A DNA stretch of 49,094 nucleotides from Phycisphaerales bacterium (lineage in GTDB: Bacteria > Planctomycetota > Phycisphaerae > Phycisphaerales > UBA1924): assembly GCA_020849105.1 (NCBI GenBank), contig JADLGW010000013.1:1-49094 (forward strand), read 5' to 3'. Below are positions 22,674-28,572 of the stretch, piece by piece. A program made the position numbers and the translations under genes. Under the pieces are notes generated by a model. It was given only the letters and a program-made list of their open reading frames with translations. It did no database searches and had not been told where the DNA came from. Numbering within the stretch: position 1 is the stretch's first letter; every line of letters starts with the position of its first letter.

Positions 22674-23624
22674 TCAGGACTCCGGGATCATCACGATCCG
22701 GCTGGGGGACATTCGTTCGACAACGACGTCCTTGCCGTCGGGGCCGATGCCGCGGTGGAACTCCTTGATGCCCTTGCCGTTGAACAGGTTGTAGGGGTAC
22801 CGCTCGCGCAACTGCCGGATGCGCGGGCTCTCCTGGTGGGTCTCCGCGTCAACATCGTCGGCCTCGAACACCCCGATGGTCACGCTGCTGCGGTTGGGGC
22901 CGTGGTAATAGAACGCCTCCTCGCCCTGGCGGCGCAGGTCCACCACCGCCTCCTCGGCCTTCGCCCGCGCTTGTTCCATGTCCTCCGGCTTCACACGCCC
23001 GGCGCCCTCCACGCCGTAGGCGGCGATCTGGAGTGTGTACATCGCCCACCGGCCGCGCGACTTCTTGACGTTGCGCAGGTCGAACTCCGGCAGCGTGCCT
23101 TCCAGCACCTCCGGGCTCAGGTAGGCCCCGGCCAGCGGGCGCAGGCCGCGGTACTCGGTGGACTTGATCCGGGCAAGATCCCGGGCGGCCTTCGGGTCCG
23201 CGGGGCCGGTGTAATGGCCATAGGCCAGAACCCAGGTTTCCCCACGTTTCTCCGGATACGCGCCGTCCAGGCCGAGCGTGGACTGAGCCCGCGTCACCGC
23301 CTCGCGGGCCGATGCCTCCGCCTGCGGCCCGGCAAAGGCCTCGATGAGGATGGACCACCCCCCGGCGGCGTCCGACGGAGAGCCCCGCGAGTCGCCCTTT
23401 GCCGCCGCCGCCGACTCGACCGGGCCAGTCGGGGCCGCTGGGGCGGGAGTGCCAAACAGGCTCTGTCCTTCTGCGGTCATGGATTTGGGGGGAGCGGTGT
23501 CTCTGGGTGCGGAACCGCAGCCGGCAGCGGCCAGGGCAAGGCTTGCCAGGCCCGCGAGGAGGCCGATCCGGAGAGCCCGCAAGGCGTACAAATTGGTGCG
23601 GGAATTCGATGAGAGTCCGTTCAT
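22674..23624 (-). CDS. Hypothetical lipoprotein, 316 residues
   Basis: A long N-terminal leader ends LASLALAAAGCGSA; AAGC is a lipobox with Cys near residue 36. A Pro/Ala-rich linker leads to a domain with GGWSILIEAFAGPQAEASAREAV and a second stretch WAMYTLQIAAYGVEGAGRVKPEDMEQARAKAEEAV. Both resemble the opening strand and helix of SPOR-like domains, suggesting two weak copies of that fold, but I cannot confirm binding of denuded peptidoglycan. The end (RERYPYNLFNGKGIKEFHRG) is unfamiliar. It is divergent from the FlgM-like gene and convergent with the MDR gene; the 114 bases beyond its stop hold G+C-rich inverted sequence but no clear terminator. Confidence 0.8.
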   Translation of the reverse strand: MNGLSSNSRTNLYALRALRIGLLAGLASLALAAAGCGSAPRDTAPPKSMTAEGQSLFGTPAPAAPTGPVESAAAAKGDSRGSPSDAAGGWSILIEAFAGPQAEASAREAVTRAQSTLGLDGAYPEKRGETWVLAYGHYTGPADPKAARDLARIKSTEYRGLRPLAGAYLSPEVLEGTLPEFDLRNVKKSRGRWAMYTLQIAAYGVEGAGRVKPEDMEQARAKAEEAVVDLRRQGEEAFYYHGPNRSSVTIGVFEADDVDAETHQESPRIRQLRERYPYNLFNGKGIKEFHRGIGPDGKDVVVERMSPSRIVMIPES

Positions 23625-23790
23625 GCGTTATCTACTCTAAGTCTTTGTTCATACTTGGGTTACGGATCCAGGACACATGTCCGCAAAGTTTCAAGAGCCC
23701 GGAAACCGGCCGTCGATAGGTACGCGGACGAACACGCTAGGGATGGTTGGGACGGCGGCGGCGGCACGAGATATTGAAGGGCGGTACTCC

Positions 23791-24084
23791 ATGTCTGACA
23801 TTGCGCCGATTTCGACGGGCTCCTCCCGGATGCCCGACCACCCTCCGGGCATTGCCGAGGTCCGGCAGGTGCCGGGCCGGGCTGACGCGGTGGCCCGGCC
23901 GTCGGACCGCGTGGAACTGTCGGACCGGGCACGCTTCCTGAGCCGCCTGGCCGAGCCGCTGCCCATCCGGCAGGACCTGGTGGACCGGGCGCGGGCCCAG
24001 ATCGACGCCGGAACGTACGAAACCGACGAGCGGATCAGCGGCGCCCTGGATGCGCTGCGCGAGGACCTGGACCTCTCCGCCTGA
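23791..24084 (+). CDS. FlgM-like (anti-sigma-28 type) small protein
   Basis: The 97-residue product has a disordered Pro/Ser-rich N-terminus and a C-terminal pair of helices: VELSDRARFLSRLAEPLPIRQDLVDRARAQI, then DAGTYETDERISGALDALREDL. The phrase IRxxxVxxxRxxIxxGxY followed by an I..L helix is the hallmark of FlgM C-termini, which bind the flagellar sigma factor FliA and block it. No flagellar genes are visible nearby, so the target is unproven. The ATG at 23791 is chosen because the first 38 codons of the longer frame are Arg/Thr-rich and non-coding in look; GAAGGG lies upstream but somewhat far. A 166-base A+T-richer gap separates it from the divergent lipoprotein and should hold both promoters. 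Confidence 0.65.
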   Translation: MSDIAPISTGSSRMPDHPPGIAEVRQVPGRADAVARPSDRVELSDRARFLSRLAEPLPIRQDLVDRARAQIDAGTYETDERISGALDALREDLDLSA

Positions 24085-24119
24085 CCCAATGATTGTCGCC
24101 TCCTTGCTTGGCCCCGGGG

Positions 24120-25172
24120 TCAGTACCCCGGGGTTCTCGTTTGGGCGGGCTCCGCGATTGCCCGGATCGCGCCCGCGAGGCCGCGCACAACCAGCGCAAA
24201 CCGGTCGGCGTCGATGGTGTCGGCGGTGTCGGTGGCGCGGTGGTAGTGGGGGTTCCGGTAGTTTGAGGTGTCCGTGACCATCAGGGCGTGCTGCCCCATG
24301 AACAGGAACGGCGCGTGGTCGGAGCGGAGGAAGTCGGGCGGGCAGAGCGGGACGTCCGGGATGAAGTCCGGCGTCACGACCTTCAGACCCGGAGCCGCGG
24401 CCGCCATCCCCCGCTCCAGGCGCCGGGCAAAGTCGATGTGGCCCTTGGTGGTCGCCAGGGCGATGAAGTCGCCGACCGTCGGCGGCTCGAACGTGCCGGG
24501 GATAGCCGGGATCGGTGATTTCTGGCTGCCGGGCTGGTCCGTGAAGTAGCCCAGCATCTCCAGGCTCGCCACGCCGGTGAGCGTGATGGTTCCCGCGTCA
24601 AGTTCCTTCTTGACTGCCGCGGCGTAGGGGATGGAGCCCAGCAGCCCCGCCTCCTCGAGATTGAACAGGACCAGGCGGACGGTGCGGCGCATGGGCTGGT
24701 CGCGGAGCACACGGGCGAGTTCCAGCACCGCGGCCGTGCCGGTGCCGTCGTCGTCGGCCCCGGGTGAGCCGGGAGCGGCGTCGAAATGGGCCGTGATGAG
24801 CAGGACCTCAGCGGGCAGGTCGCGCCCGGGCAGTTCCACGATGATGTTGTTCCAGGCGCGACCCGCGGCCTCCGCGGCGACCTCCCGGGTCCGCTCGCCG
24901 GCCGCCTGTCTCCGGGCGTTCTCCCGTTCGAGCGACCAGTGCAGGGGGAACAGTTTGGGCTCGTAGCCCATCTCCCTGAGGCGGGCAGCGAGCAAGTCCT
25001 CGGTCGCGATCAGCCCACGCTGGCTGTCGGGGCTGCCCCGGGCCGCCCGGGCCGCGGGGAGCGCCCGCAGGTCCGCCATCAGGCGGTCCCGGCTCACGAG
25101 TGATGCGGGATCGGCGGGCTGTCCAAGCGCGTGGCTTGCGCAGAGCAGGGTCATGGCCGCGGCACGGAACAT
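24120..25172 (-). CDS. Secreted M28-family zinc peptidase
   Basis: The 350-residue preprotein has a short signal peptide (MFRAAAMTLLCASHALGQ). Metal ligands of the M28 aminopeptidase fold are visible: His129 in ITAHFDAAPGSPG, Asp140/141 in ADDDGTGTAAVLE, the EE pair at 173-174 (NLEEAGLLGS), and a C-terminal His in HYHRATDTADTID. SDHAPFLFMG forms the usual substrate-pocket loop. Such enzymes remove N-terminal residues from peptides outside the cytoplasm. The frame upstream of 25172 is Arg/Gly-rich chance sequence, and a TACGCT box six bases before this ATG supports the start. The ROK kinase gene ends 38 bases upstream on the same strand. Confidence 0.92.
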   Translation of the reverse strand: MFRAAAMTLLCASHALGQPADPASLVSRDRLMADLRALPAARAARGSPDSQRGLIATEDLLAARLREMGYEPKLFPLHWSLERENARRQAAGERTREVAAEAAGRAWNNIIVELPGRDLPAEVLLITAHFDAAPGSPGADDDGTGTAAVLELARVLRDQPMRRTVRLVLFNLEEAGLLGSIPYAAAVKKELDAGTITLTGVASLEMLGYFTDQPGSQKSPIPAIPGTFEPPTVGDFIALATTKGHIDFARRLERGMAAAAPGLKVVTPDFIPDVPLCPPDFLRSDHAPFLFMGQHALMVTDTSNYRNPHYHRATDTADTIDADRFALVVRGLAGAIRAIAEPAQTRTPGY

Positions 25173-25178
25173 CCTCGA

Positions 25179-25184
25179 AGCGTA
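25179..25184 (-). promoter_or_regulatory. -10-like box TACGCT before the M28 peptidase gene
   Basis: On the minus strand TACGCT ends 6 bases before the ATG at 25172. The gene has no Shine-Dalgarno sequence of normal spacing. Confidence 0.4.
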
Positions 25185-25210
25185 TCCGGGGACGCCGCCG
25201 ATGGGCGCGG

Positions 25211-26215
25211 CTACGGCGTCTTGCCCGCGAGGCGATCGCCCGCGATGAGCGCCGAGCCGATCACGCCCGCCTCGTCGAGCAGTTTGGTCATCACGACCTT
25301 CACCTGGCGGCAGCGTTCGGGGAACGCCTCGCGCCGGGCCGCCTTCTTCACCAGGTCCACGAAGGGCTGCCCCAGCGCCTCGGTCAGCCCGCCGCCGAGC
25401 ACCACGCGCGGGAGTGAGAGCAGCGTCACCACGCCGCCGATGCACGTCCCGAGCAGTTCGGCCGCCGAGTTCACGACCTCAACGGTCAACTCGTCCTTCG
25501 CGTCGTAGGCCTTGGCGACGATCTTCGATCGGATCTGCGACAGGTCGCCGTTCACCAGCGACGGGATGATCGACTTGTGGTTGGAGAGGATGAGGTCGGT
25601 CAGGCGGTCGACCACGCTCGTGCGCGAGCAGTTCTGCTCCAGCGTGCGCGTGCCGGGCTGGCTGCCGGGCATGGCGACCATGTGCCCGATCTCGCCGGCC
25701 GTCCAGTTCGTGCCGTAGTAGAGCGAGCCGTTCAGGATGAGCCCGCCGCCGATGCCCGTGCCCGCCCACACGCCCAAGAGGTCGCGCGAGTTGTCCCCCG
25801 CCCCGCAGCGGTTCTCGCCGTAGACCGCGGCGTTCACGTCGTTGTCCAGGAACACCGGCACGCCCAGTTTGTCCTTGAGGATCTTGGCGAGCGGGACGTT
25901 GTCCCAGCGGAGGTTGACCGCTTCCAGCACCATTCCTTCGCCGGGGTCGATCGCGCCGGGCGCGCCGATGCCGACGGCGGCAAGGTCCGCGACCTTCACC
26001 TTCGCGTCGGCGCAGGCTTCGCTGACGCCGGCGACCAGGCGCTCGATCACGGCGTCGCGCCCCTCGTCGGCCTTGGTCTTCTTCTTGGCCTTGCCGAGGA
26101 CCTTGGGGCAGGCCCCGCCGCCGCTCTTGTCGCCTTTCTCGCCGCCGATCCCGCCGACGACGCCGATCTGCATGTTCGTGCCGCCGAGGTCGATTCCGAC
26201 GATGGGCTGGGGCAT
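25211..26215 (-). CDS. ROK-family sugar kinase (glucokinase-like)
   Basis: The 334-residue product has the ATP phosphate loop GIDLGGTNMQIGVVGG (residues 7-22), the second phosphate motif VWAGTGIGGGLIL, the substrate-binding AVGIGAPGAIDP and FLDNDVNAAVYGE with the catalytic Asp, GEIGHM, and the adenosine loop RVVLGGGLTEAL. This fits glucokinases and N-acetylmannosamine-type kinases, without a DNA-binding N-terminus. Odd points: a Lys/Gly-rich insertion (EKGDKSGGGACPKVLGKAKK, near residues 25-44) sits right after the phosphate loop, and the zinc motif of classical ROK proteins is not complete (EQNCSRTSVV only). The ATG at 26215 lacks a Shine-Dalgarno sequence, but TACACT lies 6 bases upstream. 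Confidence 0.9.
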   Translation of the reverse strand: MPQPIVGIDLGGTNMQIGVVGGIGGEKGDKSGGGACPKVLGKAKKKTKADEGRDAVIERLVAGVSEACADAKVKVADLAAVGIGAPGAIDPGEGMVLEAVNLRWDNVPLAKILKDKLGVPVFLDNDVNAAVYGENRCGAGDNSRDLLGVWAGTGIGGGLILNGSLYYGTNWTAGEIGHMVAMPGSQPGTRTLEQNCSRTSVVDRLTDLILSNHKSIIPSLVNGDLSQIRSKIVAKAYDAKDELTVEVVNSAAELLGTCIGGVVTLLSLPRVVLGGGLTEALGQPFVDLVKKAARREAFPERCRQVKVVMTKLLDEAGVIGSALIAGDRLAGKTP

Positions 26216-26221
26216 GGGGTG

Positions 26222-26227
26222 AGTGTA
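26222..26227 (-). promoter_or_regulatory. -10-like box TACACT before the ROK kinase gene
   Basis: On the minus strand TACACT is followed by CACCCC and then the ATG at 26215, a 6-base gap with no ribosome site. Confidence 0.45.
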
Positions 26228-26249
26228 TGGCAAGGCGGGGCCGGCGCGA

Positions 26250-26339
26250 TCAGCGCTTGCGCTTGCCCAGGAACGCCGCGAGGCGCTTCCGCAGGCGCTC
26301 CGTGTCGCGGCGGGTGGGCGGGATGAAGAGGGGGTGGCA
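26250..26339 (-). pseudogene. 3' remnant of an unidentified gene
   Basis: The minus strand reads CHPLFIPPTRRDTERL and ends RLAAFLGKRKR before the TGA at 26250. Every third codon base in this stretch is G or C, the coding pattern of this genome, and the basic helical end looks like a natural C-terminus. Upstream the frame runs into the hairpin at 26341-26364 and the transposase, where it stops looking like protein. The likely reading is a gene whose 5' part was lost when the transposase unit arrived. Too short to identify. Confidence 0.35.
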
Positions 26340-26340
26340 T

Positions 26341-26364
26341 GGGTAAGCCGCTTTGGGCTTACCC
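26341..26364. repeat. Perfect 9-bp hairpin next to the REP-type transposase
   Basis: GGGTAAGCC (26341-26349) and GGCTTACCC (26356-26364) flank the 6-base loop GCTTTG. It lies 12 bases beyond the stop codon of the transposase. It could be a REP sequence recognised by that transposase or a terminator for it. Confidence 0.7.
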
Positions 26365-26376
26365 GTGTGTTTCCCG

Positions 26377-26784
26377 CTAAACGCGAGGCATGATCGGAGG
26401 CGGCCGACAATCCATCGGGAGCACGACCCCGTCCATTCTGCTGTACCAGCGTGCGCTCGACCAAAGCCAGTCTTCCGCGTTCTCGCATAACCCTGCCTCA
26501 ACCGGGTTCTGATGGATGTAGCGCACCGAGTTCCGGAGCGCTTCGGGCTTCCACAGGTTCCGGTCGTACCCCCCGCCCTGTTGCCAGAAGCGGTGCTCGA
26601 TCCTTCCGTCCGGCCGCTGCACGCGGAGGCGCGGGAGGTGTCCCGGCGCACGAGAGCGGAGGAACTCAACGGCCCGGCGCGCAACAGGCTGCTTGATCGT
26701 CTTCAGAATCCCCGCCATCGCATACGGGTGCCGACGCGGGAAGAGGAGCGCGTGGAAATGGTCCGGCATGATGACGTACGCCAT
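26377..26784 (-). CDS. REP-associated tyrosine transposase (RAYT, Y1 type), probably 5'-truncated
   Basis: The 135 residues from the ATG at 26784 carry the HUH metal motif in YVIMPDHFHALLFP (His-Phe-His) and the catalytic Tyr in RYIHQNPVEAGL. FWQQGGGYDRNLW and SVRYIHQNPV are standard RAYT landmarks. Such proteins nick and rejoin single-stranded REP hairpins. The coding frame clearly continues upstream (KRDTLRFPWLVEALSRGRA, VHGYDL) to about 26876, but it then enters the end of the neighbouring Gfo/Idh-like gene without a start codon. The usual N-terminal strand is missing, so it is either truncated or starts at an unusual codon. The hairpin at 26341-26364 is a candidate partner. The catalytic residues are intact. 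Confidence 0.8.
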   Translation of the reverse strand: MAYVIMPDHFHALLFPRRHPYAMAGILKTIKQPVARRAVEFLRSRAPGHLPRLRVQRPDGRIEHRFWQQGGGYDRNLWKPEALRNSVRYIHQNPVEAGLCENAEDWLWSSARWYSRMDGVVLPMDCRPPPIMPRV

Positions 26785-26857
26785 CAGGTCGTAGCCGTGT
26801 ACCGCCCGGCCGCGTGAGAGCGCTTCGACCAGCCAGGGGAACCGGAGAGTGTCTCGC

Positions 26858-27868
26858 TTACGTCCCCGCCATCCGCCGGATCGTCGCGGGGTATTCCGCC
26901 TGCCCGGTGCGGCAACTGAGCAGCGCCGCGTGGCACATCGCCAGCACCGCGGCGTGGTCCACCGGCGGCTCCGGCGTTTCGCCGTCCAGCACGCGGCGAA
27001 TCTCGGCGCCCAGTTCCTCGCCCGCGCTCGCCGCCCGCGATCGACGCCCGGGCTCGTGGCTCTTGCCGTCCGCGCCGATCCACTCGGTCCCCGCGCCGAT
27101 GGTGGCGCGCCCGCCCTCGCCGAGCATCGTGACCGACCGACCCCACGCCGCCGCGTGATTCGAGACGGTGATCGACGCGGCCCGGCCGTCGCCGAAGCGG
27201 CAGTTGCACGCCATGTCGCCGCTGAGCCCTCGCAGGGACTCCGCCGGCAGGGCGTGCAGGCCGCGGGCCCGGCCCGGCGCGACGTACGCGGCGTCCACGG
27301 TCTCCGGCTCGCCCATCAGCCGCCGGACCAGGTCCATGGCGGACCACAGCCGCGCCCCCAGTGTGCCCTCTTCCGGGCGGGACCATGCGCAGACATTCAG
27401 CGTGCGGGCCGCCCCGAACGACGACGCGAACTCTCCGTCGCGCAGCGCCGGGCACGCGGCGAGCGTGCCGCACATGACGACGGACTCCGCCGGGCGCACG
27501 CCGTCCACCGGTACCGTCCAGGCGTGGGCCAGTTCCAGCGGCGTGGCCGGGACCGGTTCGAGCGTCACGATCCGTACGCCGCGGGCACGGGCGGCGGCGA
27601 TCGCCTCCGCCTCGCCGTCCTCCTGCCCCGTGCCGAAGTCGCCGGGGTCGGTGATCAGGAAGAGTTCACCGTCCGCCGCGGCCAGAGCCGCGCGCAGGTC
27701 GTCCGCGACCACCGCGCCGAGGTCGGCCGCGACCCCGCCCGACTGACCGCGCAACGGCGACCCCGCGCGCCCGATCGACAGGCCCGCCGCGGCCGCGATC
27801 TCCCGGACCAGCGGCGCCTGCTCCGGGGCGAGCCACACATCAGCCCGCCGCGTGGAGGTCGAGGGCAT
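26858..27868 (-). CDS. Gfo/Idh/MocA-like protein, divergent
   Basis: The 336-residue soluble product resembles the Gfo/Idh/MocA oxidoreductases weakly. The first half would be a degenerate Rossmann part (GELFLITDPGDFG, ARGVRIVTLEPVPATPLEL). The second half has LWSAMDLVRRLMGEPETVDAA and a stretch CRFGDGRAASITVSNHAA followed by MLGEGGRATIGAG, which match the beta-sheet domain of the family. The GxGxxG dinucleotide motif is not visible at the N-terminus, so cofactor binding is uncertain and it may be a non-catalytic relative. Its end overlaps the reading frame of the transposase remnant downstream. The ATG at 27868 has a TATCCT box 7 bases upstream and no Shine-Dalgarno sequence. Confidence 0.6.
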   Translation of the reverse strand: MPSTSTRRADVWLAPEQAPLVREIAAAAGLSIGRAGSPLRGQSGGVAADLGAVVADDLRAALAAADGELFLITDPGDFGTGQEDGEAEAIAAARARGVRIVTLEPVPATPLELAHAWTVPVDGVRPAESVVMCGTLAACPALRDGEFASSFGAARTLNVCAWSRPEEGTLGARLWSAMDLVRRLMGEPETVDAAYVAPGRARGLHALPAESLRGLSGDMACNCRFGDGRAASITVSNHAAAWGRSVTMLGEGGRATIGAGTEWIGADGKSHEPGRRSRAASAGEELGAEIRRVLDGETPEPPVDHAAVLAMCHAALLSCRTGQAEYPATIRRMAGT

Positions 27869-27875
27869 GGGGCGC

Positions 27876-27881
27876 AGGATA
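27876..27881 (-). promoter_or_regulatory. -10-like box TATCCT before the Gfo/Idh-like gene
   Basis: On the minus strand TATCCT is followed by GCGCCCC and the ATG at 27868, a 7-base gap. Confidence 0.4.
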
Positions 27882-27958
27882 TCAGGAAGGGGCCTATACC
27901 GGGGTCATGGAGCCCTGTTCAAGAATGGTGCCAGGGCATGCCCAGAGCACGGGACTCC

Positions 27959-27964
27959 TATGAT
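27959..27964 (+). promoter_or_regulatory. -10 box TATGAT of the RNase P RNA gene
   Basis: TATGAT ends 5 bases before 27970, exactly where the P1 helix of RNase P RNA begins. No good -35 box is seen at the usual distance. Confidence 0.5.
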
Positions 27965-28113
27965 CCTCCGGTGCGGCGAGCGGCCGCGGGGCCCGGACGG
28001 TCCGGGTTCTGAGGAAAGTCCGAGCACGGCAGGACACGCTGGTGGGTAACGCCCACCCGGCCGGGAGACCGGCCGCGGGACAGTGCCACAGAAATCAAAC
28101 CGCCGATGGCGGG

Positions 28114-28193
28114 TAGGTCGGCTCTCCGAGCCGAGTGCGTAGGTCGGCTCTCCGAGCCGACGCCAACTCAGTCGGTTCGGAGAACCGACCTAC
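28114..28193 (+). repeat. Palindromic repeats inserted in helix P12 of RNase P RNA
   Basis: TAGGTCGGCTCTCCGAGCCG occurs at 28114 and again from 28140, followed by an inverted relative GTCGGTTCGG-AGAACCGACC-TAC (28171-28193). Each copy is a hairpin, and the outer copies can also pair with each other. They are framed by the P12 arms GCGGG (28109-28113) and CCCG (28193-28196). Confidence 0.9.
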
Positions 28194-28296
28194 CCGATCA
28201 GGCAAGGGTGAAACGGTGGGGTAAGAGCCCACCGCTCCGCCGGCGACGGCGGGGGCACGGCAAACCCCAGCGCGTGAAAGGTCAAGCAGCCCCTGC

Positions 28297-28362
28297 CTGG
28301 TGGCACCGCTCTCCGAGCGGTGCGGGAACAGGAATCACCGGTCTAGAGACCGGTGCCACCAG
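28297..28362 (+). repeat. Compound palindromic element in RNase P RNA, shared with nuoG
   Basis: The ends are the 11-bp inverted repeat CTGGTGGCACC (28297-28307) and GGTGCCACCAG (28352-28362). Inside lie GCACCGCTC/GAGCGGTGC and CACCGGTCT/AGACCGGTG. The nuoG copy (17919-17972) is the same apart from a shorter spacer and a few bases. Confidence 0.9.
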
Positions 28363-28520
28363 GTACGCCCGGTCCGGGCGCGGGGCGGGTAGACCGCTCG
28401 GGTGGTGACACCCGGACCCCGGCGGCAACGCCGGGGCGAGAGAAATGGTCGCGCCCCCGCGGCCCCCGTCAAGGGGCGCGGGGGAACAGAACTCGGCTTA
28501 TGAGCCGCACCAAGAAAGGC

Positions 28521-28557
28521 GCGGGCCCCCGGGAGACCGGGGGCCCGCGGCCGTTTT
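28521..28557 (+). terminator. Rho-independent terminator after RNase P RNA
   Basis: GCGGGCCCCCGG (28521-28532) and CCGGGGGCCCGC (28537-28548) form a perfect 12-bp stem with a GAGA loop, followed by GGCCGTTTT. It starts 8 bases after the RNA's last paired base. Confidence 0.8.
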
Positions 28558-28572
28558 GTCATCGGAAGGTTG

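Larger units (their letters stand above)
27970..28512 (+). ncRNA. rnpB: RNase P RNA (bacterial type A) carrying two palindromic insertions
   Basis: The catalytic RNA of RNase P trims the 5' ends of tRNA precursors. Conserved blocks in order: GAGGAAAGTCCGAGCAC (28011-), ACAGTGCCACAGAAA, AAACCGCCGATGG, GGCAAGGGTGAAACGGTGGG, GTAAGAGCCCACCG, and near the 3' end ACAGAACTCGGCTTATGAG. P1 is formed by GGTGCGGC (27970-27977) with GCCGCACC (28504-28511). At about 543 bases it is much longer than usual (E. coli is 377), because 28114-28193 extends the tip of helix P12 and 28297-28362 sits in the P15-P17 region. Both inserts are palindromes seen elsewhere or repeated. The rest of the core appears intact, so the RNA is probably functional. 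A terminator follows at once. Confidence 0.95.

Noticed and set aside
26784..27473. A 229-codon minus-strand frame overlapping the Gfo/Idh-like gene
   Set aside because: It is an Arg/Gly-rich shadow in a second frame of the same strand; only its neighbour at 26858-27868 has domain-like sequence.
28106..28408. A 100-codon frame within the RNase P RNA gene
   Set aside because: It consists of RNA helices and repeat sequence; the RNase P RNA landmarks explain the region.
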